A stretch of 13,709 nucleotides of DNA from an uncultured Lachnospiraceae bacterium (GTDB lineage Bacteria; Bacillota; Clostridia; Lachnospirales; Lachnospiraceae), in contig CALZMS010000007.1 of NCBI GenBank assembly GCA_945788595.1, forward strand, positions 1-13,709, in the 5' to 3' direction. The notes beneath the pieces are model-generated. The model saw nothing but the letters and a program-made list of their open reading frames with translations. It did no database searches and was not told where the DNA came from. Below are positions 1 to 6,971 of this stretch, piece by piece (position 1 is the stretch's first letter; every line of letters begins with the position of its first letter). The position numbers and the translations under genes are program-made.

Positions 1-14
1 CTTTTTCTTCTCAT
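1..14 (-). CDS. Start of an unidentified gene, cut by the window edge
   Basis: On the minus strand an ATG (complement of 12-14) is followed by codons reading M-R-R-K before the window ends. A Shine-Dalgarno-like AGAGGT (complement of 21-26) sits 6 bases upstream, and a possible promoter lies just beyond it. Only four full codons are visible, so the product cannot be guessed. The call rests on the spacing of promoter, ribosome site and start codon, and is tentative. Confidence 0.3.
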
Positions 15-15
15 T

Positions 16-52
16 GGCACACCTCTGTCTTTGCGATGTGCCTATTATATCA
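16..52 (-). promoter_or_regulatory. Possible extended -10 promoter and leader hairpin
   Basis: Reading leftwards, TGATATAAT (complement of 44-52) is a perfect extended -10 element (TGnTATAAT). No convincing -35 is seen. Directly after it, GGCACA (complement of 37-42) and TGTGCC (complement of 16-21) form a 6-bp inverted repeat with a 15-base loop. That repeat covers the presumed transcription start and touches the Shine-Dalgarno of the gene starting at 14. It could be an operator or an RNA hairpin limiting ribosome access. Both roles are inference. Confidence 0.35.
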
Positions 53-105
53 TATGTTGCTCGGTTTTTAAATATTTTATCAAACTTTCGTAATGTTTTT
101 GCAAT

Positions 106-297
106 TTATTTATCCATTTCTCTGATATAATTGTCACATTTGCAGGAATTGCGTGTGAAAATAGTCCCGGAGATTCCTGTCGATAAATAAACATCATGAC
201 CTTTCCCCATTGACTCTTTCACTATTCGATTTAGAAACCATTGGGAATAAAACGCCGGAGCTGGAATATCTGTTCTCATTCCCGTCGATATAATCAC
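106..297 (-). pseudogene. DUF1848 protein, N-terminal remnant
   Basis: The 63-codon frame starts at a GTG (complement of 295-297) with residues MIISTGMRTDIPA followed by FYSQWFLNRI. This matches what I recall of the start of DUF1848 proteins (IISxxxRTDIPAFYSxWFxNRI), which are normally around 280-300 residues. After about residue 25 the likeness stops, and the frame ends at residue 63 without the rest of the family. An extra Pro-Ala after DIPA also departs from the usual sequence. The GTG overlaps the TGA of the upstream SIR2-like remnant (GTGA), the arrangement expected of a coupled operon. I read it as a decayed gene with an internal deletion or scrambling. The first 25 residues are recognisable and the rest is not. 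Confidence 0.6.
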
Positions 298-557
298 TTT
301 TTCACACTCCGTTTCATATCTGTAATCACTGCTGATATATCAGCATCCACGCAGATGGCTTTATCTTTTCTTTCCGAAGGAATATCCGCCTGTCCTTTAT
401 CGATACAAATGTAAAAAGCGTCCTTCCAATTGTACGTATATTGCCAGAATGGATATTTGATAATACCTGGCGTATTGTATCCCACACCTAATTCCAGAAA
501 TACCACATTTTTTCCTTTTTCAACTGTCAAACTCCCGTATAAAGAATAGGAATAATA
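294..557 (-). pseudogene. SIR2-like NAD-dependent deacylase, C-terminal remnant
   Basis: The minus-strand frame is open from 557 to its TGA at 294-296. It contains NVVFLELGVGYNTPGIIKYP, then a stretch ending in CVDADISAVI. This looks like the C-terminal end of SIR2-family proteins that often sit beside DUF1848 in Lachnospiraceae: the GVGxNTPxxIxxPF segment and a final strand of the Rossmann fold. A full protein is about 250-290 residues. The N-terminal NAD-binding motifs, catalytic His and zinc Cys pairs are all missing, because the sequence above base 557 (stop TGA at 558-560) is unrelated. The only initiators are a TTG at 528-530 or none, with no convincing ribosome site. It is a 5'-truncated remnant, probably left by a deletion or insertion near base 540-560. 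Confidence 0.6.
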
Positions 558-571
558 TCAAGTTTTTTAAC

Positions 572-596
572 AATAAATATACTTTTAGTATTTATT
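572..596. repeat. Inverted repeat just upstream of the -35 box
   Basis: AATAAATA (572-579) is mirrored by TATTTATT (589-596), with TAC and GTA continuing the symmetry inward after a 2-base slip. The dyad ends 4 bases before the TTGACA box at 600. The position would suit a regulator site. It is very A+T-rich, so chance is possible. Confidence 0.35.
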
Positions 597-599
597 CCC

Positions 600-628
600 T
601 TGACACACGATATCCGATTTGCTACAAT
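600..628 (+). promoter_or_regulatory. Sigma-A promoter of the Rpn-family gene
   Basis: TTGACA (600-605), a 17-base spacer and TACAAT (623-628) make a near-consensus vegetative promoter. Transcription would begin near 635, giving a leader of roughly 160 bases before the ATG at 794. The leader contains a small GC-rich dyad (AGCCG-TT-CGGCT, 655-666) but no riboswitch I recognise. Confidence 0.75.
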
Positions 629-793
629 AAAAGCACAAATCAGGAATAGTTCTTAGCCGTTCGGCTGCTGATTCCCCGTATTTTAAAACTACATATGGTG
701 GAAAGCAGTGAAGCAAAGAAGGATTCCAATACATATGCTTCTTCTTTCCGTCAGCAGGTATGCTTCATTTGCACGTTGAAAGGAGAAATGCAT

Positions 794-1678
794 ATGGCAA
801 AAAAGAAACTTGAAGACCTGAATCTGCTGGATGATTTTTTATTCGGCTCAATGGTGAACTATCCGGAAGTCGGTGAAGCGTTTGTCAGAGAGATCCTGAA
901 AATTATTTTCGGAAAAGATTTTGGGAAACTGACTGTGGTTCCTCAAAAGGTATATTATGGTACTGACACCGACAAACACGGAGCGCGACTGGACGTTTTT
1001 CTGGAAGAAGATCCAGCCGACCAGTTAGAAGATACTGCCACTGTATACGACATGGAGCCGGATAAAAATGATGATCCAAAAGCAGTTGCTGCGCTCCCCC
1101 GAAGGGTACGGTTTTATCACGCCAAGATTGATGCTAACAGCTTGAAATCCGGAGAGAGTTACAAGATGCTAAAAAATGTTTTTGTGATTCTCATTACTCC
1201 CTTTGATCCCCTCGGGGCAAACCGCATGCTCTACACAATCCGTAGCATGTGTGAAGAAATTCCATCTCTTCCTTATGAAGATGGTGCCAGAACTCTATTC
1301 CTTTATACAAAAGGGACACAGGGAAATCTCTCGGAAGAGCTGTGCAAACTTCTTCATTATATGGAGCATACTACAAAGGAAAATGCCACCACTGATAGTC
1401 TAAAACACATCCATCAGATGGTTGAAATTGTAAAACATGACGGGGAGGTGTCTTTAAATTATATGAAAACTCTTGAATGGGAAGAAATGCTCATTAATCA
1501 GGGGCAGAAACAGGGGCTTCTGCAAGGGCAGAAAATGGAACAGGCTAATACCGAACGCGAAAGGCTCCGGGCTGATCAGGCAACTGAACGCGCCGAACGC
1601 GCTGAAAAAGATTTAATGCTTCTGAAAAAGAAATTAGCAGCTATGGAGGCAAAAGGGGCTGTAAAAAAACTCCCCTGA
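794..1678 (+). CDS. Rpn-family PD-(D/E)XK nuclease / putative transposase
   Basis: This 294-residue protein belongs to the PD-(D/E)XK 'transposase' family (Rpn, recombination-promoting nuclease). Family members are DNA endonucleases tied to RecA-independent recombination. Recognisable blocks are LLDDFLFGSM near the N-terminus, RLDVFLE around residue 67 (a likely metal-binding Asp), YDMEPDK around 85-91, LPRRVRFYHAKID at 101-113, and ITPFDPLGANRMLYTIR at 134-150. Residues about 236-288 are rich in Gln, Glu, Arg and Lys and should form a coiled coil, as is common in the family. The start at 794 has AGGAG 8 bases upstream. An upstream in-frame ATG at 695 has no ribosome site and would add 33 unlikely residues. 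At the E-x-Q/K position of the nuclease motif the residues here are Glu-Pro-Asp (88-90). I recall this in a Lachnospiraceae subfamily, so it may not mean loss of activity. The gene stands alone with its own promoter and terminator. Confidence 0.85.
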   Translation: MAKKKLEDLNLLDDFLFGSMVNYPEVGEAFVREILKIIFGKDFGKLTVVPQKVYYGTDTDKHGARLDVFLEEDPADQLEDTATVYDMEPDKNDDPKAVAALPRRVRFYHAKIDANSLKSGESYKMLKNVFVILITPFDPLGANRMLYTIRSMCEEIPSLPYEDGARTLFLYTKGTQGNLSEELCKLLHYMEHTTKENATTDSLKHIHQMVEIVKHDGEVSLNYMKTLEWEEMLINQGQKQGLLQGQKMEQANTERERLRADQATERAERAEKDLMLLKKKLAAMEAKGAVKKLP

Positions 1679-1681
1679 CAG

Positions 1682-1717
1682 AAAAATCGCCCAGACCGTG
1701 AGGTCTGAGCGATTTTT
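1682..1717 (+). terminator. Rho-independent terminator after the Rpn-family gene
   Basis: A long hairpin begins 4 bases after the stop codon. AAAAATCGC (1682-1690) pairs fully with GCGATTTTT (1709-1717), CAGACC (1692-1697) pairs with GGTCTG (1702-1707), the loop is GTGA and there is one mismatch. The T-run at its end makes it a good terminator in the plus direction. The A-run on the other arm could make it work in reverse as well. The last four T's are also the first four bases of the insertion sequence that follows. Confidence 0.85.
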
Positions 1718-1734
1718 GGTATAATTAATTATGC
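1714..1734 (+). repeat. Left terminal inverted repeat of the IS
   Basis: It starts TTTTGGTATAA and matches the reverse complement of 3351-3371 at 17 of 21 positions. It overlaps the transposase start codon at 1731. Confidence 0.7.
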
Positions 1735-3317
1735 TACTAAATAACAATACCAGCATTAATTATACTATGCGTCAGCTGAAATTACCATTAGAAATCGAAA
1801 AGTTAATCGATATTTCTGATCCAGTATACACTTTTTGTGAAATTATGGATCACATCGACTTATCAAGATATTTTGTAGAGAAAGGCTACAAAACAGGTCG
1901 TCCAAGATGTGATGCTCAAAAACTCCTTAAAGTAATACTTTTTGCATTTATGGAAAACGGCATCTGTTCTTTACGAGAGATTGAAAAACTCTGTCGTAAT
2001 GACATTCGTTACATGTATCTTCCGGATGGCATGAAAACGCCTTCTTTTGTTACATTTGGAAACTTAATTCGAAATGAACTAACAGATTCTGTCGAGCAGA
2101 TATTTGCAGACATTAATGCATATATTTTTGCCAAAGATCACGTGGATCTGCAGCATACTTACATTGACGGGACAAAAATCGAGGCAAATGCAAATCGATA
2201 TACCTGGGTATGGAAAAAATCCTGTATGAAAAATCGCCAAAAAGTCTTTGATAAGATTTCACTTTTGATTGATGCTATGAATCAGGAAGTACTTGGATAT
2301 CTCGGAATAAAATTTGAAAAACGAGAAGTTTACGCGGTTGACTACATCTCTGAATTACTTACGATGTACAAAGAAACAACCGGACTGGATGAAACTTCTT
2401 TTGTTTCCGGACGTGGTCATAGAAAAAGCATTCGACAAAAACAATACGAAGAACTGCATGAATATCTGGAGCGTTTAAAATCCTATGCATATCACATCGA
2501 GATCTGTGGAGAAGAAAGAAACAGTTATTCGAAAACAGACCATGATGCAACTTTCATGCGTTTAAAGCGTGATTACATGGGAAACGATCAGCTACTTCCT
2601 GCATACAACCTCCAGGCAGCCATCTGTGATGAATACATAGCTGTAATCGATGTAAAACCATATGCATCCGATATGGAATGCTTTGTGCCTTTGATGGAAA
2701 AATTCAATCTTACATACGGTCACTATCCGAAATATCCGGTTGCTGATGCCGGATACGGTTCTTACAATAATTATCTTTATTGTGAAGAACACGGCATGGA
2801 AAAATACATGAAATTTACCATGTACAAAAAAGAAACGACAGACAAAAAATATCATGAAAATCCGTACCGTGCTGTAAACTTTGCAAAAGATACAGATGGA
2901 AATCTCATATGCCCAAACGGCCGGAAATTCCTCTTCAAGAGAACACAGCATGTGAAATATAATAAATATGGGAGAACGGAAGAATTATATGAATGCGAAT
3001 CCTGTGAAGGATGTCCTCATAAACAGGAATGCTGTCCGAAAGCACACAAAAACCGGACGATCCGAATGAATCAGGAATTAACCGCTATCCATCAAGAGGT
3101 GCTGCAAAATCTAGAATTCATACATGGTGCTCTCTTGAGAATGAACCGAAGTATTCAATCCCAGGGAACCTTTGGTGTATTAAAGTGGGACAAATCGTAT
3201 AAAAGATTATTCCGTAGAGGCGAGAAAAATGTAATTCTCGAACTCACACTGATTTCATGTGGATTCAATCTTTACAAATATCATAATAAAAAGCAACGAC
3301 AGACGAAAGTTGCATAA
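1731..3317 (+). CDS. IS1182-family transposase
   Basis: The 528-residue protein has the layout of IS1182 DDE transposases. An N-terminal helical domain ends in KGYKTGRPRCDAQKLLKVIL (51-70), the family's conserved 'GRP' entry. YIDGTKIEANANRYTWVWKK (144-163) holds the likely first catalytic Asp (D146). VADAGYGSYNNY (337-348) holds the likely second (D339). A Cys cluster at 422-435 (CESCEGCPHKQECC) resembles the family's zinc-ribbon insert. The final RNase-H-fold block is RSIQSQGTFGVLKWDKSYKR (473-492). In many relatives the third catalytic residue is the Glu of a V/S-E-G-x-F-G motif. Here that position reads Gln (Q478). No Shine-Dalgarno is seen before the ATG at 1731 or the in-frame ATG at 1767. 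The first was chosen because IS1182 proteins usually have this short lead before the LPL segment. The frame is otherwise intact. Confidence 0.88.
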   Translation: MLLNNNTSINYTMRQLKLPLEIEKLIDISDPVYTFCEIMDHIDLSRYFVEKGYKTGRPRCDAQKLLKVILFAFMENGICSLREIEKLCRNDIRYMYLPDGMKTPSFVTFGNLIRNELTDSVEQIFADINAYIFAKDHVDLQHTYIDGTKIEANANRYTWVWKKSCMKNRQKVFDKISLLIDAMNQEVLGYLGIKFEKREVYAVDYISELLTMYKETTGLDETSFVSGRGHRKSIRQKQYEELHEYLERLKSYAYHIEICGEERNSYSKTDHDATFMRLKRDYMGNDQLLPAYNLQAAICDEYIAVIDVKPYASDMECFVPLMEKFNLTYGHYPKYPVADAGYGSYNNYLYCEEHGMEKYMKFTMYKKETTDKKYHENPYRAVNFAKDTDGNLICPNGRKFLFKRTQHVKYNKYGRTEELYECESCEGCPHKQECCPKAHKNRTIRMNQELTAIHQEVLQNLEFIHGALLRMNRSIQSQGTFGVLKWDKSYKRLFRRGEKNVILELTLISCGFNLYKYHNKKQRQTKVA

Positions 3318-3350
3318 AACTTAAGCGTGATTAGCTGAGCTTTATTAAAT

Positions 3351-3371
3351 GCACCATTTTTTATACCAAAA
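3351..3371 (-). repeat. Right terminal inverted repeat of the IS
   Basis: It ends TTATACCAAAA at 3371, the exact complement of the left end's first 11 bases. It lies 33 bases after the transposase stop codon. Confidence 0.7.
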
Positions 3372-3407
3372 GATGCAGACTTGCTCAGAAATAGAAAAAT
3401 TCATACA

Positions 3408-3449
3408 AAGAAACGCCAAAACCGACATTTGCCGGAGTTGGCGCTTCTT
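3408..3449 (-). terminator. Terminator of the perR-rubrerythrin operon
   Basis: AAGAAACGCCAA (3408-3419) pairs with TTGGCGCTTCTT (3438-3449) with one mismatch. CCG (3422-3424) and CGG (3433-3435) extend the stem inside. On the minus strand the hairpin is followed by TTTCTTTG, giving a moderate T-run. It lies about 70 bases past the stop at 3518, between that gene and the IS. Confidence 0.6.
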
Positions 3450-3517
3450 AATCAGGGACTTATTTTACAGCCCCCAAATACATACACTTATATAGGATAT
3501 TCAGCAAATCCTATCCA

Positions 3518-5623
3518 TCAATAATTTTCTTCGTGAATCTCGAAGTAGCTCTGCGGATGAGCGCAGGTCGGGCAGATCTCCGGTGCTTTGGTACCGACAA
3601 CGATGTGTCCACAGTTGCGGCACTCCCATACCTTAACCTCACTCTTTTCGAAGACAGTGGCTGTCTCTACATTCTTAAGCAGTGCGCGGTAACGCTCTTC
3701 GTGATGTTTCTCGATGGCGCCTACCAGGCGGAATTTAGCGGCCAATTCCGGGAATCCTTCTTCTTCAGCGGTTTTTGCAAAGCCGTCGTACATATCGGTC
3801 CACTCGTAATTCTCACCCTCAGCAGCAGCCAGCAGATTTTCTGCCGTATTGCCGATGCCGCTCAGCTCTTTGAACCACATTTTTGCATGCTCACGCTCGT
3901 TCTCTGCTGTCTTTAAGAACAGGGCTGCGATCTGCTCATAGCCTTCTTTTTTGGCTACAGACGCAAAATAGGTATATTTGTTTCTTGCTCCGGATTCGCC
4001 TTCAAAAGCGGTATGCAGGTTTTTCTCAGTCTGGGTTCCTGCATATTTATTTTTTACCTCTTCTACAATCAGCTCCAGATTGTCTCCGGTTGCCGTGCAG
4101 CGGGGACATACCGGTGTCTCGCCGTCCTTTACCTCAAAAATTTCTCCACAGATTTTACATTTGTACTTGCTCATAGTAGTATCCTCCTTTTTCTTTTCCG
4201 GAATTTTTTCTTCAGCCGTTGCCGGATTCGGCTGTCCAACGTGGCGGATACCCGTATATTCTGCGATATCCCGGTCCGTTGTCACCAGATTGTCCATGGA
4301 CAGGCCATGAACGGATGTATTACCCGTAACTCTGGCAAAGGTCTTAAGTTCTTCTAGAGATACATTCAGGAAATTAGCCACTCTCTGCGCTGCAACATCA
4401 ACTTTCAGGCGCGCCCGAAGCTCAGGATTCTGTGTGGCAATGCCCACCGGACAGTTTCCACTGCCACAGATGCGGTACTGCTGACAGGCGGCGGCAATCA
4501 GTCCCGCGCTGGCGATTGCAATTGCATCCGCGCCCATAGCCAGAGCTTTGGCAAAATCAGCCGATACTCTGAGGCCGCCGGTAATCACCAGAGAAATGTC
4601 CGAATGTACGGAATCCAGATATTTTCTGGCTCTGCTCAAGGCGTAGATGGTCGGCACGGATGTAGCTTCTCTGAGCATCAAGGGGCTGGAACCGGTAGCT
4701 CCGCCTCTGCCGTCGATGGTAATAAAGTCAGGATTGGCAAAAACACAGTGCTCCAGATCCCTCTCAATATTTCCCGCAGCGATCTTGATACCGATAGGAC
4801 GTCCCTCTGAACGGCGGCGCAGCATATCTACCATTTCCTTAAGATCTTCCTTGGAATTGATCTCCGGGAATTTGCTGGGGCTCTGCACATCTTCTCCCGG
4901 CTTTCTGCCGCGGAGAGCCGCAATTTCCGGTGTCACCTTCTCACCGGGCAGATGACCGCCCATGCCGGGCTTGGTTCCCTGACCGATCTTGATCTCAATG
5001 GCGTCCGAAGAACGCAGGTTTTCGTCTGTCACGCTGTATTTGTTGGGAATGTATTCAAATATGTACTTATAAGCCGCTTCTTTTTCCTCCGGAAGGATAC
5101 CTCCCTCGCCGCTGCACATGGCCGTCTTTGCCATAGCGGAGCCCTTCGACAGTGCCACTTTGATTTCTCTAGACAGAGCGCCAAAGGACATATGGGAAAT
5201 ATATACCGGACTATTCAGCACCATGGGCTTTCTGGCATGCTTACCAATCACTGTGGTCGTATCCACCGGATCGCCGTCATTTAAGGGTGCCGGATTGAGC
5301 TGTGCGCCCAGAAGCAGCACATCGTCCCAGTTTGGCATGGGCATCCGGGTGCCCATGGCTCCTCCGATGGATTTTCCGGTCACCGCTATTTCGTGTATCT
5401 CGGCCATATAACGAGCCTGGCTGTCACTTCTGGCGGTCTCGGGATCATAGGCCAGATCTCCGATCCAGCTCTTTGCGGGCGCTTCCTCTGCCGCCGGAGC
5501 AACGGGCTGCAGGTTGACTGCCGGCTGCTTACATACCGGACAGACTGTCAGTTCAGAGACAAGCTTTCCCTGCTTTTCCTCATCGTAGATGAAGCCGCAG
5601 ACTTTACATTTGTAAATTGCCAT
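3518..5623 (-). CDS. Multidomain redox protein: rubredoxin / glutamate-synthase FMN domain / rubrerythrin
   Basis: The protein has 701 residues. Residues 1-35 are a rubredoxin-like knuckle (C6-x2-C9, C28-x2-C31). Residues about 60-460 are the archaeal-type glutamate synthase (GltB FMN) domain, with [16 protein letters not shown] (212-227), [14 protein letters not shown] (301-314), [21 protein letters not shown] (345-365) and a C380-x5-C386-x4-C391 [3Fe-4S] motif. Residues 486-512 are a second knuckle (C489, C492, C506, C509). Residues 525-652 are a ferritin-like rubrerythrin domain with diiron ligands in [10 protein letters not shown] (541-550), ENEREH (574-579), AEEEG (619-623) and EKHHEER (638-644). 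Residues 665-690 are a C-terminal rubredoxin (C668/C671/C684/C687). Rubrerythrin reduces hydrogen peroxide in anaerobes. The flavin domain may feed it electrons, which is inference. The start at 5623 has GGAGG 7 bases upstream, lying inside the end of perR. The frame has an earlier ATG at 5677 with no support. Usually these two halves are separate genes; see the internal ribosome site at 4172-4190. Confidence 0.9.
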   Translation of the reverse strand: MAIYKCKVCGFIYDEEKQGKLVSELTVCPVCKQPAVNLQPVAPAAEEAPAKSWIGDLAYDPETARSDSQARYMAEIHEIAVTGKSIGGAMGTRMPMPNWDDVLLLGAQLNPAPLNDGDPVDTTTVIGKHARKPMVLNSPVYISHMSFGALSREIKVALSKGSAMAKTAMCSGEGGILPEEKEAAYKYIFEYIPNKYSVTDENLRSSDAIEIKIGQGTKPGMGGHLPGEKVTPEIAALRGRKPGEDVQSPSKFPEINSKEDLKEMVDMLRRRSEGRPIGIKIAAGNIERDLEHCVFANPDFITIDGRGGATGSSPLMLREATSVPTIYALSRARKYLDSVHSDISLVITGGLRVSADFAKALAMGADAIAIASAGLIAAACQQYRICGSGNCPVGIATQNPELRARLKVDVAAQRVANFLNVSLEELKTFARVTGNTSVHGLSMDNLVTTDRDIAEYTGIRHVGQPNPATAEEKIPEKKKEDTTMSKYKCKICGEIFEVKDGETPVCPRCTATGDNLELIVEEVKNKYAGTQTEKNLHTAFEGESGARNKYTYFASVAKKEGYEQIAALFLKTAENEREHAKMWFKELSGIGNTAENLLAAAEGENYEWTDMYDGFAKTAEEEGFPELAAKFRLVGAIEKHHEERYRALLKNVETATVFEKSEVKVWECRNCGHIVVGTKAPEICPTCAHPQSYFEIHEENY
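4172..4190 (-). promoter_or_regulatory. Internal Shine-Dalgarno and ATG before the rubrerythrin part
   Basis: On the minus strand AAAGGAGG (complement of 4183-4190) precedes an in-frame ATG (complement of 4172-4174) by 8 bases. The ATG is codon 484 of the long protein, and [10 protein letters not shown] is a typical rubrerythrin start. Translation from here would give a free 218-residue rubrerythrin (3518-4174). No stop codon lies between the glutamate-synthase part and this ATG: the ribosome site itself is read as Lys-Lys-Glu-Asp-Thr-Thr. Either both products are made, or two formerly separate genes have fused by losing the stop. Confidence 0.7.
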
Positions 5624-5625
5624 CA

Positions 5626-6042
5626 CTACACCTCCATATTTTTCTGTTTTTCCATCTTTTTTGCACATTCCGGGCATATCCCTTCAAAGATACTTCTGTG
5701 TCGAATGACCTGAAATCCGGTCTCCTCCTCTACCCTTTGATCAAATTCCGGCCGATAGGGTAAGGGAGCATCAAACACGCCGCCGCAGTTTATGCAATAA
5801 AGATGATAATGGAGATCCAGACGGGAATCGTAGCGGTCCGCCGACGCTCCCGGTACTTTTACATTCGTTACTTCACCGTCCTCGGATAACACTCCAAGAT
5901 TCCGGTAAACCGTACCGCGGCTGATCTTTTCATCTTTGGCCCGCACATCCAGATAGATCTGGTCGGCAGTAGGATGATCACATCTTGTCATGACAGTGTC
6001 CAGAATCAACTGGCGCTGTCGCGATTTTCGCTGTTGTTTCAT
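5626..6042 (-). CDS. perR: PerR-type peroxide-sensing Fur-family repressor
   Basis: The 138-residue protein has the Fur fold: an N-terminal winged helix ([18 protein letters not shown], 41-58) and a C-terminal metal-binding dimer domain. Two Cys pairs (C83/C86 in CINC, C123/C126 in CPEC) would hold structural zinc. Compared with Bacillus PerR, the regulatory iron ligands appear as H23 (HPTADQIY), D72, H78 and H80 (LHYHLYC), and D91. The Asp at that last position favours PerR over Fur. In PerR, peroxide oxidises the metal-ligand His residues and releases DNA. The start at 6042 has AAAGGAGG 5 bases upstream; an upstream in-frame ATG at 6090 lies in the promoter. The stop TAG is 2 bases before the redox gene's ATG, so the two are translated together. 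Its job is probably to control this operon and itself. Confidence 0.87.
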   Translation of the reverse strand: MKQQRKSRQRQLILDTVMTRCDHPTADQIYLDVRAKDEKISRGTVYRNLGVLSEDGEVTNVKVPGASADRYDSRLDLHYHLYCINCGGVFDAPLPYRPEFDQRVEEETGFQVIRHRSIFEGICPECAKKMEKQKNMEV

Positions 6043-6072
6043 CGAGACCTCCTTTCCTGATAATAGGACTTT

Positions 6073-6110
6073 GTACTGTTTATAGTACATGATATTATAT
6101 ATATTGTCAA
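6073..6110 (-). promoter_or_regulatory. perR operon promoter with overlapping dyads
   Basis: On the minus strand TTGACA (complement of 6105-6110), a 17-base spacer and TACTAT (complement of 6082-6087) form a sigma-A promoter. Two dyads overlap it. GTACT-N6-AGTAC lies at 6073-6088 over the -10 and start. An A+T-rich 20-base palindrome, TGA...TCA, lies at 6090-6109 in the spacer with 16 symmetric positions. Either could be the PerR operator. Neither is an exact match to the Bacillus PerR box. Confidence 0.6.
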
Positions 6111-6258
6111 TAAAAGTTTATATATTTGGCAAATAACTGTGCATTGTGTCTAAGTTTTTTTATTAACTTCATCCAAAGAAGTGCGTCTGGAGAGCTTAAA
6201 GTGGATGTCGCACACAGGAAGCTAAGATAAAAGTCCAATAGCAATTCTTCTTTCCCTA

Positions 6259-6267
6259 TGCTAGAAT
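6259..6267 (+). promoter_or_regulatory. Extended -10 promoter of the two-component operon
   Basis: TG-C-TAGAAT (6259-6267) is an extended -10 element lying 33 bases before the regulator's start codon. The base run at the expected -35 position (TAGCAA, 6239-6244) is weak. The rest of the perR-regulator gap (6111-6258) shows no other clear element. Confidence 0.5.
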
Positions 6268-6299
6268 ACAGACATACTTATAACAAAGGAATAATTGCC

Positions 6300-6971
6300 A
6301 TGTATCGCATACTCGTTATAGAAGATGACTTTACCCTCGCACAGATGATCCGGCGGCAGATTGAATCCTGGGGCTATGATGTACGGCTGATCACGGATTT
6401 TCAGCACGTGATCCCCGTATTTGTGGAATACGATCCCCACATGGTGCTGGTGGATGTGATGCTACCCTTTTTCAACGGTTATCACTGGTGCAGCGAGATC
6501 CGAAAGCTTTCCAGTATCCCGGTGGTCTTTCTGTCCTCTGCCTCCGACAATATGAATATTGTCATGGCCATGCAGATGGGTGGTGATGATTTTATCGCCA
6601 AACCGGTGGACCTGTCGGTTCTCACCGCCAAGATTCAGGCCACGCTGCGCAGAGCCTACGATTTTTCCGGAAAAACACCGCTTCTGGAACACTCTGGAGC
6701 GGTATTGAATCTGAATGACAGCTCTCTGAGCTTTAACGGACAGCGCATCGAGCTGACCCGCAACGAATTCCGGATCCTCCAGACACTGATGGAACAGAAG
6801 GGAAAAATTGTCAGCCGCGACCAGCTCATGACCCGGCTCTGGCAGGATGACTGCTACGTGGAGGAAAATACACTGACCGTAAATGTAACCCGGCTGCGCA
6901 AAAAGCTGGAAAGTGCCGGACTGCAGAATTTTATTACGACAAAAGTAGGAAGCGGGTATATTATCGAATGA
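6300..6971 (+). CDS. OmpR-family response regulator (BceR-type)
   Basis: The 223-residue protein has a receiver domain at 1-115, with the acidic pair in VIEDDF (E8, D9, D10), phospho-acceptor D52 in LVDVMLP, S80 and K101 in IAKPVD. A winged-helix output domain follows (about 125-223), with LTRNEFRILQTLMEQKGKIVSRDQL and the closing VGSGYI. The start at 6300 has AAAGGA 9 bases upstream; the in-frame ATG at 6258 falls in the promoter. It overlaps the kinase gene by 4 bases (ATGA). Together with the ABC transporter downstream this is the layout of peptide-antibiotic sensing modules. Its predicted target is the site at 7981-8016. Substrate specificity cannot be read from the sequence. Confidence 0.88.
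   Translation: MYRILVIEDDFTLAQMIRRQIESWGYDVRLITDFQHVIPVFVEYDPHMVLVDVMLPFFNGYHWCSEIRKLSSIPVVFLSSASDNMNIVMAMQMGGDDFIAKPVDLSVLTAKIQATLRRAYDFSGKTPLLEHSGAVLNLNDSSLSFNGQRIELTRNEFRILQTLMEQKGKIVSRDQLMTRLWQDDCYVEENTLTVNVTRLRKKLESAGLQNFITTKVGSGYIIE

Larger units (their letters stand above)
1714..3371 (+). mobile_element. IS1182-family insertion sequence (about 1.66 kb)
   Basis: The element is bounded by inverted repeats of 21 bases with 17 matches, the outer 11 perfect (TTTTGGTATAA at 1714, TTATACCAAAA ending at 3371). It contains one transposase gene filling almost its whole length. A GAT triplet flanks both ends (1711-1713 and 3372-3374) and could be a short target duplication, although three bases can match by chance. 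The size fits the IS1182 family. The left boundary falls inside the terminator hairpin of the Rpn-family gene. The family call is from the transposase sequence. The boundaries are inferred from the repeats. Confidence 0.75.

Noticed and set aside
695..793. Longer N-terminus for the Rpn-family protein from the ATG at 695
   Set aside because: There is no Shine-Dalgarno before 695, the extra residues do not look like the family, and AGGAG sits at the right distance from the ATG at 794.
5624..5677. Earlier ATG (5677) for the rubredoxin-glutamate-synthase-rubrerythrin protein
   Set aside because: It lies inside perR without a ribosome site. The ATG at 5623 begins [10 protein letters not shown], the normal start of the rubredoxin domain, after a GGAGG.
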